Source: Pegoplata infirma | Lineage: Eukaryota; Arthropoda; Insecta; Diptera; Anthomyiidae | Assembly (NCBI GenBank): GCA_963921195.1 | Contig: OY992537.1 | Span: 61,678,400 to 61,742,399, forward strand | Reading direction: 5' to 3' | DNA length: 64,000 nt | In this document: one piece after another, positions 43,385 through 53,348 of the stretch | Layout of the letters: the number at the start of each line of letters is the position of its first letter | Position numbering within the stretch: the stretch's first letter is position 1 | Translations under genes and position numbers: made by a program | Notes under the pieces: generated by a model | Databases searched by the model: none | Seen by the model: the letters and a program-made list of their open reading frames with translations, nothing else | What the model was told of the DNA's origin: nothing

Positions 43385-43589
43385 TAAAAAACTTCAATGT
43401 TAATATTTAAAAAATACAAAAACACTAATTTCGCATTATCTCGCGAATACGAGCAGCTACGATTTCGCTGTTAACAGTTTTGTGACATTTAATCTTGTAG
43501 AAATCGAACTGCGCTTACACTTTTCGTCGACACTAAAGTTCAACCTGAACCTCGCTGAGGCTCACCGTGTTTAGTTCATTCACATTTTA

Positions 43590-44085
43590 GGACTGGATTA
43601 GGTCCAGACCCTGGACCCATGGGCTCGGACCCAATGGGTCGAGACCCTGTTAACTCGAGACCTCTTTAAGGCTCCCCATAGATTTTGACCCAAAACTTTT
43701 GTCCGTTTTGCTCTACCTTGCTTAGTTTTTGATATACGATAAAAAGGGGTCTGATAGGGTCTTGAGAATCTTTAAAACTGGATAACTCAAAATCTATTAA
43801 TCGGAGGGCTTTCGGGTATTTTGTGGAAGTGTTCTCTAGTCAAGAGCTACAAAAATACCGTTGGACTTTTTCTCGTGTTGGCAGTATTTACCGAGATATG
43901 TGCATATATAAAACCTCGGTAATTTCAAATTTTAGATCCGAAATTATGGTCTTGAGACGCCGACAGATATGCAGAGCTAGGCTTTTCCATAATAATTTTA
44001 TTTGTAGTCTTTCTTTTGAAAATTTCATCTGTTTCGCTCTATCTCGCTTAGTTTTCGAGATATCGCCATTTTGAATTTTTATCTA
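43590..44085 (-). repeat. CTATCTCGGAAACTAAGC repeat, copy 2
   Basis: GGACCCATGGGCTCGGACCC, TTGCTCTACCTTGCTTAGTT, TTTACCGAGATATGTGCATA and TCTATCTCGCTTAGTTTTCG correspond, inverted, to 10885-11370. The ORF at 43823-44074 lies in it and has no domain. Confidence 0.55.
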
Positions 44086-44639
44086 AATTCTAAGAAGTTC
44101 TTTACTAAATTCTCAGAAGTCATTAACTAAATTCTAAGAAGTACACTTTATCATTTCAAAGAAGAGAAATATGTTTTTTTTAGTAAATTTTAACTAAACT
44201 TGAACTAAATTGTTTTTTAATAAATATGCCTTAAAAATAAAGATACGTTTCTTAGAATTGTTTAAAATTTCTTTGGCAGTAAGATTTTTTTCCTTGAATT
44301 AAAAAGTTCCATTTAAAGACAACTATGAACTAATTATAAGTAAATGAACTAAACTTTTTTCCTCATAGTTAAGAAAATTTCTCATTTTTTAGTTAAATTT
44401 AACTAACTTTTAGGAAAATTCATGATAAATTTTCAAAGATATTTTTTCCAAAATTTTAGTTATGTCTTTTTTTTAGTGTATGGGGCTGGGTGTAAATATG
44501 GACCGATTTTCTCCAATTTTAATAGTCCTTGGGCCAAGGGAAGCTTAAGTTTTAAATTTCAAGTCAATTGATTATTGCGACCTGTATCGTGTTAACACAG
44601 TTTACATGGACAGACAGACAGACGGACAGACGGACGGAT

Positions 44640-45072
44640 TTTTCGTATAGATGAAGTCTCAGACTCTGAAACATTTTTCGAATAGAAAAAGACAATTCTA
44701 AGACATTTTTCGTATAGAAAAAGTCGCAGATTCTGAGACATTTTGTTGTTTAGAAAAAGTCTCTGATTCGGTGACGTTTTTCGTATAAAAAACTTGTCCG
44801 ATTCTAAAACATTTTTCGTATAGAAAAACTTTCAGATTCTGAGACATTTTTCGTTTAGAATAAGTCGCAGATTCGGACACATTTTTCGTATAGAAGAAGT
44901 CTCAGATTCTAAGAAATTTTTCGTATAGAAAAAGTCTCTGATTCTAAGACAGTTGTCGTATAAAAAAATTCTCAGATTCTGAGATATTTTTCGAATAGAA
45001 AAAGAGAGACGTTCTAAGACATTTTTCGTATAGAAAATTCTCAGATTTAGAGAGGTTTTTCGTATAGAAAAA
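44640..45072 (+). repeat. 35-bp minisatellite, array 3
   Basis: About 12 units of the consensus shared with arrays 1 and 2. The left edge is fused to the GACGGACAGACGGACGGA end of the mini-element and the right edge lies eight bases before a mini-me start. The minus-strand frame with repeated SESATFS..KMS is a consequence of the period and not a gene. Confidence 0.9.
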
Positions 45073-45081
45073 CGTACCTAA

Positions 45082-45705
45082 TTTTTATACCCTCCACTTA
45101 GTGATAGGTGCATGTCATTTCGTTTGTAACTCATCGAAATATATGTCTGAGCCATTCTAGGTCTGAGGATGTCCGTCTGGCTGCATGTTAAAATGGTGAT
45201 CACGACCAAAATATTGCATAAATACGACTATTACTTGTTATTTCTTGGAGAAGTTTGCTAGGCATTTGTGCGGTATCGGTTGAGCGGTTCAAAAGTTATT
45301 AACGAAAATGAAAGGAAGAATATTTTGGTACGTCCATATAACCTAAAAATATAAATTGCATTAAATCGGATGCATGACATATGTTAACAGAATTGGATAT
45401 CGAATGGTATTTAAACAATTACAAACATATTTTTTTACTCAAAAAATGTTTTCACCAAAAGTTTTTTCGTGGAACTTTTTTTTTCAAAAATTCAAAAAAA
45501 TTTTTGACCAAAATTTTTTTTCAAATATTTTTTGTTTTTTTCAAAATAATTTTTTTACCAATTTTTATAAAAAAAAAAAAAAATTTCACAAAATTTTTTT
45601 AGCTAATTTTTTTTTAATTACATTTTTTGCAGTAATCTTTTTTACATTGTGTAAGGTATCAATACATTCGGCAATTCCGATTTTAATTATTTTACTTGTT
45701 TTTGT
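45082..45705 (+). mobile_element. Mini-me-like element, diverged copy
   Basis: TTTTTATACCCTCCACTTAG, ATTTCGTTTGTAACTCATCG, GATGTCCGTCTGGCTGCATG, AATATTGCATAAATACGACT, GGTTGAGCGGTTCAAAAGTT, CATATAACCTAAAAATATAA and 3' end ATTCGGCAATTCCGATTTTA. The 3' half is expanded by poly-T/A runs that generate the phenylalanine-rich ORFs at 45374-45742. Confidence 0.75.
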
Positions 45706-46590
45706 TAGGTCTGTAAATATTTCAATTGGGTCATTGATTTAAATAATACAAAAACAATCCTAATAAGAATTTATTTTAATAATTACTTTGCTAAAATTTT
45801 ACAAAGTGTTAATAAACTCAAATTGCACAAATGAATGCAGTGTTGAAAAAATTACCTTAAATATATGTTTATAAATTCAACATGCAAGTGTTTGAGAATT
45901 AAAACAAAATAAAAATTAAATAATTTAAACAAACAACTTAAAATATGTTGTATTTTACAATTTCCGTCATTTAATAAACAATATAGTTTGATTAAGAAAA
46001 AAATTGGAAATAAACACTTTATTTAGAAAAAAAATTTTTTTTTTTTTTTAACGATTGTTTTGAAATTTTTTTTCAACATAGAAAACGTGGCATATTGTAG
46101 CACCTATCAAATCATTGTTAATTTTAATAACTATTAATATACATTGGAACTATAGGGTAGAAGGAGGTACATTCGCCACTATATTTGCCACTCTATTTTC
46201 TTTTAGGTGTCATTGTTAATTAATAAAAGGTTTTTATGCCCTCCACTTATTGTTAGTTAAAGATTTAAGCACCCACTTGCGATGTCCTTTAAAGAAAAAA
46301 ACAGAAGTAAAACTTGTAAGGAATTTGACTAAACTTACATACGCAGATTAAGTTGATAAATTAGCAAACTTAAATCGGTCCAGAAGGAACCAGTTCTTCA
46401 ATAACGATTGTATAGCTTTTTTCATAAAAAGCTTTCTCGTATTTACCAAGGTTATGTTAGGTTAGGTTAGGGGTAGTAGAGTTTAAAATCTAAAGTTCAG
46501 ATTCCTCGCATAGACCGTCTGGGCCATACCACATGTTTTTTCGCATTTACCAAAAGCTTCTTCATTTGATTAGATTTTTTTTTTTAAAGA
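45706..46590. other. AT-rich DNA with a short mini-me start
   Basis: TTTTTATGCCCTCCACTTAT with TGTTAGTTAAAG at 46232-46264 is the first 30 bases of a mini-me copy. GTTATGTTAGGTTAGGTTAG at 46453 is a short pentamer run. No gene is seen. Confidence 0.45.
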
Positions 46591-46795
46591 ATTGAAGAAA
46601 AATGTTATCAATATGATAAAAAAAATTTCAAAATTTCATTTAATTTCACTTGTCAACAATACGATGATATATTTCTTCAAAATGGTTAACATTGAATAAA
46701 CATTAATGAAACCTTTCATTATATTGATGTAGCTTTTCATCATATTAATGTAACTTTTCATCAAAATGAGGAAACTTGCCTTTCAGTGTGGAGTT
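46590..46795. repeat. TTTCAT-rich relic ending TTTCAGTG
   Basis: CATTAATGAAACCTTTCATT, GTAACTTTTCATCAAAATGA and the end CCTTTCAGTG resemble the subterminal and terminal sequence of the 13546-14920 element. The left boundary cannot be placed. Confidence 0.4.
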
Positions 46796-47320
46796 TATTG
46801 AAAAAAATAAATTGTCGAAATATACTTAAAAATGCCTGCGAATTTTGTACTCTTTCCCAAAACATTAAATCATGATAATGTTTTGCGGTTGATTTGGGTG
46901 TACTTGCCAAAGCAAAGTTTTTTAAGAAAAAATAATGTTATATTACTTTGCTATTCCATGCAAAACGAATATCAGTCGAGGACCCCATTAAAAAAACAAA
47001 AGAGCTGTACATTTCGTAAGTGATTGCAAAAATAAGTGCAAAAAAGTGTTTTCACATTTTGGAGAGTATAAAAGATTCGGCACCAAAGAATATAACACTC
47101 TCACTTGTTTTATGTACATTTGATAAACAAATGGAAAATTTTTATGGTAAAAGCTTAGACTTGGTGAAAAAGTAGTTTTGGTAAAAAAAATATTTTTTTT
47201 TTACGAAAAACAAAATTATGTTAAACAAGTAAGAGTGTTAAATTCGGCTGTGCCGAATCTTTTATACCCTCCAACATGCAAATAAATAAATTTTAAAAAA
47301 ATTGCAGGGGCGTCTTTTTT

Positions 47321-47358
47321 TTTGGGGGGGGGGTGTCGGAAGTGGTATTTGGGGGGGG
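47321..47358 (+). other. G-run island
   Basis: A run of ten G (47324-47333) and a run of eight G (47351-47358) in otherwise AT-rich DNA, inside the 3' part of the mini-me element. Only two runs are long enough to contribute several G-tracts each. Confidence 0.7.
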
Positions 47359-47807
47359 CATATTTCCTCTCGAATAAGTGTTAAAAAAATTAATTCTTAT
47401 GCTTTTTGCACTAAAGAAATACAAATTAATCACTATTTAAAAAAAAATAATTTATTCCACGCCAATTAAAGGGGAGCGGACCGAAAACCGATATTTTCTA
47501 ATTCGGTGGGTCCAAATGCAGGACTTTGAACTTCTTGGAGCATAAAAATGTTGGATTTGTTAAACAAAACACAAAAAATCGTGTAAAAATATGGTATTTT
47601 TCAGAGGTTGGTTTAGTTCTTCAAGGGGGAACTTTTTTCCCCCTGGTCCGATTTTGCTCATTTACGAACTTAACCTGCCTAGGAACATAAGACATATATG
47701 CCAAATGTCGGGAGTCTAGCTCTTTTATTTTGGACTGCATCGTGTTAACTACAGACGGACGGACATCGCTAGAATGTCTTAGAATCGATCACTGATCAAT
47801 AATATAT

Positions 47808-49147
47808 GGGTCATTCCATGTGAAATCCGACACTTTGAAAAACTTTTTTTTAGATTTTCCCAATTTGTTTACAGTTTTTAGTACCCTTCGAAAACTCCAT
47901 TGTGGTAAATTTTCAGATTTTTTTGATGACCCGTTCAAAAGATATCGAATTTTTAAAAATTGGTAGTTTGTTCCTTTACTCAAACTTCTTTTAATCATAA
48001 CTTCTTCAATAATGGTACAAATTTCAAATTTTTTTTTTCAAAATGTTTGCTTTTTTACGTACTTTCCAAAAAAAAAATCCCAAAAAATTCTTAAGAGCGC
48101 TCTAGTATGCGATTTTTAAGTTTTAAAATTTAAATCTCATTTTTGAAAATGTTTGTACTCTTCGATTTTTTTTTAAACTTTTTTGTGTAAAACTTCTATC
48201 AATTCTACAAATGTTTTGCCCAGGAAGATCGTGGGATAACGATTATTACTATTTTTTAAAATTTTTTGAAAAAATTTTATTGTAATTTTCTAATCTTAAA
48301 ATCATTTCTACTGCTCCAATGGTGCGTCATAGAGGGGTCCTTTATAAGACCGACCCCCATTAATTTTTACGTATTAACATTTCTTTTGAACAAACTAATA
48401 CCCTATCTCCAATTTCTGAGGGGGCTCCCACACAAAACGAAATTTTTTTAAAATTTGTTCCAACCGCTATAACTGCCCTAATAGTGCCCTTAGAGCAACA
48501 AAATGTATGACCGACCGACAATATTTTTTTAGTCCAAACATTTTCTCTGAACACACCTACCCTCTATCTTTAACTGTTAAGGCGGTCCCCATACAATTTT
48601 TTTTATTTTTTGTAAATTTGTTTTATTTAATCAGCTTCTACCGGTCCAATGGTGCGTCCGAGAGGGGTCATTAGTGACACCGACCCCCATTTATTTTTAC
48701 CCTACAACATTTTTTCAAAACATACTTACGCCCTATCTCCACTCCCTAAGTAGGCTCCCATACAAAATTACATTTTTTTAAAATTTGCTCGAACTGTTAT
48801 TTGTATGGGAGCCTACTTAGGGAGTGGAGATAAATTTTAAAACTTAAAAATCGCATACTAGAGCGCTTTTAAGAATTTTTTTGGGAGAAAGTACGTAAAA
48901 AAGCAAAAATTTAAAAAAAAAAACATTCGAAATTTGGACCATTATTGAAGAAGTTATGATTAAAAGAAGTTTGAGTAAAGGAACAAACTACCAATTTTTA
49001 AAAATTCGATATCTTTTGAACGGGTCATCAAAAAAATCTGAAAATTTACCACGAAGGAGTTTTCGAAGGGTACTAAAAACTGTAAACAAATTGGGAAAAT
49101 CTAAAAAAAAGGTTTTTCAAAATGTCCGATTTCACATGGAACGCCCC
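47808..49147. mobile_element. Foldback family A, complete palindrome
   Basis: Left TGGGTCATTCCATGTGAAAT, right ATTTCACATGGAACGCCCCA, with TA on both sides. Arms match over at least 300 bp outwards from each end; the same 50 or more codons are readable on opposite strands (47789-47998 minus, 48956-49309 plus), a simple consequence of symmetry. The centre contains repeated CCGA(C/G)AGAGGGGTC and GACCCCCATTAATTTTTAC blocks. A half copy is at 1245-2105. Confidence 0.85.
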
Positions 49148-49149
49148 AT

Positions 49150-50448
49150 AGAGTTGAAACACCTCAATTCAACCGAAAAAAGTAGCATTTTTGACCTTAC
49201 CCCTTTCGAATTTTATGAAACTTGGAATATAGTTGGGCCCTTACAAAAAATCATAGTGCCAAAATTTTGGACTTCTGGTAGTTTTTCTTCCCGAGATATG
49301 GGGTCTTGAAAATTGGCAAAATCGTAAATATTTGACAAAAGTGTTTTGAGATAAATAAATATAACTCAAAAAGTAATACAAATACAGGTCTCAGTCAGGT
49401 TGCAAATAATAGGTAATAAGACAGCCTTTAAAATGGCATTCCCCAAGATTTTTTTGAAAAAGGTCAAAGGTCATTGATTTTAACCTTCATTTTTGGAGAG
49501 CTATATCTCAAAAAATGATATTTTTAAAATTTTGGAAAAAATATATGTTGTTAAGAATCACCTACACTACTTAAGTTTAAATTTTCAGGATGGAGACATC
49601 ATTGGAACTTTTTATATTAATAGAAACATTGTGACAGGAAAGAAAAAGCGGTGTAATTTCCCTTAGAAAAAAAAATATTTTTTTTTGTCTTTGAAATTCT
49701 GGTACCAAAATTCGTTTTGCTGAATGTTTTTGACGTGCTGAGTCCAAATATGACCTTTGAACTGGTCTATCGTTATTACTTTTCAAGATATATGCACCTA
49801 AATGTTCAAAGAAACACAGCAATAGCATTTGAGCAATTTTTACACATTTATGTGCTGATATCTTGAAAAGTAATAGCGATAGACCAGTTCAAAGGTCATA
49901 TTTGGACTCAGCACGTCAAAAACATTCAGAAAAACGAATTTTGGTACCAGAATTTCAAAGACAAAAAAAATATATTTTTTTTTTAAGGGAAATTACACCG
50001 CTTTTTCTTTCCTGTCACAATGTTTCTATTAATATAAAAAGCTCCAATGAAGTCTCCATCCTGAAAATTTAAACTTAAGTAGTGTAGGTGATTCTTAACA
50101 ACATATATTTTTTCCAAAATTTTAAAAATATCGTTTTTTGAGATATAGCTCTCCAAAAATGAAGGTTAAAATCAATGACCTTTGACCTTTTTCAAAAAAA
50201 ATCTTGGGGAATGCCATTTTAAAGGCTGTCTCATTACCTATTATTTGGAATTATCTCGGAACACTTTTGTCAAATATATACGATTTTGGTAATTTTCAAG
50301 ACCTCATATCTCGAATACTGAAATCACCAGAAGCCTGAAAAATTGGCAAAATCTCTTTTTTGTTAAAGTAAACCCCAGTACATAATTTCATTAAATTTGG
50401 AGGGGGTGCGGTCAACTCCTCGGTTGAATTGAGGTGTTTTAGCTCCAT
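49150..50448. mobile_element. Palindrome family B, copy 1
   Basis: Left AACACCTCAATTCAACC, right GGTTGAATTGAGGTGTT; centre near 49825. Inner parts (49560-49790 against 49865-50090) are nearly identical inverted; outer parts are more diverged. It contains TATATCTCAAAAAATGATAT and AGGTCATTGATTTTAACCTT blocks. Copy 2 occupies 55432-59075. Opposed ORFs of 69-83 codons across the arms are shadows. Confidence 0.85.
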
Positions 50449-50559
50449 ATATACTTTATGGGGTCCTAGACATATATTTTGATGCATTACACACGGAATG
50501 ACAAAGTGAGTATACCCCCATACTGTAGTTGGAGGGTATAAAAAAATTTAGTGAACCCA

Positions 50560-51085
50560 AAATTTTTGGTGAAAAAAAATTTTGATGAAAAAAAGTTTTT
50601 GATAAATTTTTTTTATAAAAAGAAAAATTTTTTGATGTAAAAAAATATTGATGAAAAAAAAATATGAAAAAATTTTTTTTTTGGTGAGAAAAAAATTGAT
50701 AATAAAAAATTTGATAAACAAAATTTGATGAAAAAATTTATAAAAAAAATATGATAAAAAAAAATTTATGAAAAAAAATTTGAATAAAAAAAAATTTGAT
50801 GAAAAAAAAATAATAAAAAAAAATTGACAAAAAAAAAAATTTTGTGAGAAAAAAATTGATAATAAAAAATTTGATAAACAAAATTTGATGAAAAAAATTG
50901 ATAAAAAAATATGATAAAAAAAAATTTATGAAAACAAATTTTAATAAAAAAAAATTTGATAAAAAAAAATTTCATGAAAAAACAAAAAAATTTATGAAAA
51001 AAAAAATTTTGATGAAAAAAAAATTTTTGATGAAAAAAAAAATTATGATGAAAAAAAAAATGATGAAAAAAAAATTTGATGAAAA
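50560..51085 (+). repeat. GATGAAAA-type A-rich minisatellite, array 3a
   Basis: Includes a longer direct repeat: AAAAAATTGATAATAAAAAA followed by TTTGATAAACAAAATTTGAT occurs at about 50692 and 50856, about 164 bp apart. Otherwise GATGAAAA units. Confidence 0.85.
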
Positions 51086-51209
51086 AAAATTTTTTTTAAA
51101 GAATTTAAGAGCTGAAAAATATCTTTTAAATACTTTTCCCTGAATGTACTACACATTTTTTAAATTTTAACATGATAATGTTTTTAGGCTGGTGTTTAAT
51201 TTTAAAAAA

Positions 51210-51400
51210 GTTGATGAAAAAAAAAAATTGATAAAAAATAAATTATGAAAAAAAAAAATTGATGAAAAAAATTTGATGAAAAAAAAATTTGATGAAAAAA
51301 AAATTTGATGAAAAAAAAATGATGAAAAAAAAACTTGATGGAAAAAAAATTTTGATGAAAAAAAAATGAAAAAAATTTATGAAAAAAAAGTTTTTTTTGT
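51210..51400 (+). repeat. GATGAAAA-type A-rich minisatellite, array 3b
   Basis: A second block after the inverted duplication at 51088-51207; units TTTGATGAAAAAAAA. It leads into the family X right-hand unique part. Confidence 0.85.
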
Positions 51401-51724
51401 TGAAAAATAATTATGTTACTTTTTATTCATTAGCTGGTGAAAAACGGTTTTATTCACCATGAGGTGAATTATTATTATTCAAGTTACAAACCCAAGTTAT
51501 TAAATTTTTTGGTTTTAAGAAAATGAAAATAGTAATTCTTGTTTTCTTTTTCGTTACTTGTGCGCTTACATATATATTCAAACTGAGGTGGCGTCCTGCA
51601 ACTTTTTTAAAATTAAACACCAGCGTAAAAACATTATCATGTTAAAATTTAAAAAATGTGTAGTACATTCAGGGAAAAGTATTTAAAAGATAATTTTTAG
51701 CTCTTAAATTCTTTAAAAAAAACT

Positions 51725-52255
51725 GGCTAATGTACAATTAGTTTAAATTGTAAAACAATTAATTTAAATTTTCTAAAAATGCGTGTGGCCAATAAAATTT
51801 ATTTATTAATGTAATATTTATTAATTTTTTTTTTCATATAATTTTTTTTTAATTTGTTTTATTAACTACTTTTTTTATTGTTATTTTCCGATATTTATCT
51901 TTATTGTTTATTTTTTACTATTTAAATTTATATTTTATGCACTTGTTCAGTTTCATTTTTAATATAGAAAAGTTTACAGCAGCAAAAAATAAAACAAAAT
52001 AAACTACTTGTTGTTTATTTGCATTTAAAACCAATTGCGGACATTCAATTAGCACCTCGTAAAAAAATCATGACTTCCAAAGTGTAAAATAGACTCTATA
52101 CAAAATATATAATACATATGCATAAAAAATTTAGATATATGCATGCAAATACTCTCAGTATTTTAAATTTATTGGTTTTAAGATTTAGTTTGAAATTTTA
52201 AACATAATCTGTGTGTTCTTAAAAATTGACAAGTTGGTTTATATTTTAATATTCT
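51725..52255. other. AT-rich DNA without recognised feature
   Basis: Very T/A-rich; nothing beyond simple sequence is recognised. Confidence 0.4.
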
Positions 52256-52259
52256 TAAA

Positions 52260-52535
52260 AAACATATATTAAGTAGGTAATTTTTACTTTCCTTATTAAA
52301 ACTATGATGTTTTCATAGAAAAATTCTCGAGAAAATTAGTTTTCTGTTTTAAATTAATTTATGATGATAATTTTTGCAAGACTTAGCCAAGACGTGTTTC
52401 GAAATTTGTCAGATTTCATGGTCAAGACTATTTAGCAAGTATAAAAATACTATATAGTACTACAAGTAGCATAGGGAATATTAATACAAATCGCTAATGT
52501 TCAAGCAAAAGTATTAATACATATTCAAATCAACC
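52260..52535 (+). mobile_element. LTR-like promoter-bearing repeat, copy 3
   Basis: CTTTCCTTATTAAAACTATG, CAAGACTTAGCCAAGACGTG, GAAATTTGTCAGATTTCATG, AAGTATAAAAATACTATA and ATTAATACAAATCGCTAATG align with 11525-11775 and 35300-35640. Confidence 0.45.
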
Positions 52536-53108
52536 CTAATAGAGAATTAGAAGAAGAAATTTGTATAGTCTCTTAGTTTCAACTGTCAAATGGTCAACAA
52601 AAAACTATTAATTATTTTTTATGAAAAATTAATATTGTCGTAGACAAAAATACTTAAAAAAATACTACGATGAAAAAAATAACTGATATAAATTATTGTA
52701 GTTATTTTGAAGAAAATAGTTACCTCAAACAACTTCATTCAGACAGTTTTGAATGCAGAAACCACAAAAATACCTTTGCATTTGATGACTTTTTTCCTTT
52801 AGTTTTGAAATCTCTTCCTTTTGAAATATCTCCCAGATTATAACCGCATATTTCTTTAAAAAAAGAGTCATGTCAAATGTTGGGTCCATATTTCAGGAAT
52901 AAAACCGCTTTAATTCTTATGAATTAACCTAATCGAAACATCTCCTTTTCCATTTGATTCAAAAATCCACTATCACGCTATTTTTTTTTATTAAAATCCA
53001 TTAAATTCTGAATCCATCAAATAATATTTCGTTGCAAAACATCTTTCTGGCACAAAAACTTTAAACTTCTTAAAATTTGTTTTGTAGAAAATATATCTCA
53101 GACTTAAC
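52536..53108. other. No recognised feature
   Basis: No match to the other families and no motif-bearing frame. It may be low-copy intergenic or intronic DNA. Confidence 0.35.
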
Positions 53109-53111
53109 ATA

Positions 53112-53348
53112 TGAAGGGCTTATTGTAAAAACTCGATAAGCAACATTTTATTTTATGGAGGTTTTCGCCTTAAAACTTTTAAGATAATGTAGAAAATAGA
53201 ACTTTTGCAGAACTTTTATTCTCAATATACTTGTTCGAAGGGTTAAAGCAAGACTTCTGCCAAAAATCTGTCAATGGAACATCAGCAGAAGGCAAAAAAC
53301 ACGAAAAAATAAAATGTTGCTTATCAGGTTCTTGCAGTAAGCCCTTCA
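53112..53348. mobile_element. TA-flanked MITE 'TGAAGGGCTTA'
   Basis: Left TGAAGGGCTTATTGTAAAAA then TCGATAAGCAACATTTTATT; right AATAAAATGTTGCTTATCAG then TAAGCCCTTCA. Inverted over about 45 bp and flanked by TA. Non-coding. Confidence 0.8.

Larger units (their letters stand above)
41084..43569. mobile_element. 2.5 kb foldback element made of inverted modules (nest level 2)
   Basis: Termini CACGGTGAGCCTCAGCGA and its inverse, directly flanked by TTTA (41080-41083, 43570-43573). The inverted termini match over about 165 bp. Inside, a module with the order CGCGATATCTCGCGAA - GAGCAGCTA - GTTAACAGTTTTGTGACCTTTAAT - AAACTGCATACCA recurs about eight times (near 41190, 41340, 41440, 41580, 41740, 42410, 42570, 42730, 43440), in minus orientation on the left and plus orientation on the right. 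This is the architecture of foldback transposons. Two MITEs are nested inside. Confidence 0.85.
40894..44479. mobile_element. 3.6 kb inverted-repeat element (nest level 1)
   Basis: Left ACACCAAAAAAAAAAGTGAA then CTAAAAACTGGGAAAA; right read backwards TACACTAAAAAAAAGACATA then ACTAAAATTTTGG. Rich in AACTAAATTTT motifs at both ends. It contains the foldback element 41084-43569 and an inverted copy of the CTATCTCGG repeat (43590-44085). Confidence 0.6.
40452..44640 (+). mobile_element. GGTCAAGACCGACC-type mini-element, split by a 3.6 kb nest
   Basis: Left part 40452-40893: AACAAGTAAGAAAATTATAG, TCGGTCAAGACCGACCATAT with ACCCTACACCAG. Right part 44480-44640: TATGGGGCTGGGTGTAAATA, GGACCGATTTTCTCCA and a GACAGACAGACGGACAGAC tract. 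Start hairpin and terminal microsatellite are typical of another fly mini-element type. All sequence from 40894 to 44479 is inserted. Confidence 0.65.
47225..50541 (-). mobile_element. Mini-me-like element holding two palindromes
   Basis: Read on the minus strand it starts at 50541 (TTTTATACCCTCCAACTACA, ATGGGGGTATACTCACTTTG, GTCATTCCGTGTGTAATGCA) and, after the inserted block 47808-50448, continues with ATTATTGATCAGTGATCGAT, CTAGCGATGTCCGTCCGTC, CTTAGGCATATATGTC-like sequence and 3' end AGCCGAATTTAACACTCTTA. The uninterrupted core in other copies (AAAGTATATACATATATTATTG) fixes the insertion point. Confidence 0.75.
46830..51640 (+). mobile_element. Family X element, copy 3 (interrupted by a mini-me nest)
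   Basis: AAAATGCCTGCGAATTTTGT at the left, then the same block order as copies 1 and 2, A-rich arrays at 50560-51085 and 51210-51400, TTTTATTCACCATGAGGTGA and a right end at about 51640. Copy 2 reads AAAATTATGTTAAAAAAATT where this copy is opened by the insertion 47225-50541. The sequence 51088-51207 is an inverted copy of 51598-51720, so the right end has also been duplicated in inverse orientation. Confidence 0.75.

Noticed and set aside
44698..44880. Repeat-containing peptide SESATFS..KMS on the minus strand
   Set aside because: Translation of the 35-bp minisatellite; 35 is not a multiple of three and the frame survives only by chance indels.
46447..46480. TTAGG-type telomere repeat (GTTATGTTAGGTTAGGTTAGG)
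   Set aside because: Only about three units, in an interstitial position, and flies have lost the canonical arthropod telomere repeat; more likely part of a dispersed repeat.
47789..49309. Two nearly identical 69- and 117-codon frames on opposite strands, looking like a conserved protein pair
   Set aside because: They are the two arms of palindrome A; identity follows from the inverted repeat. The sequence has no recognisable domain.
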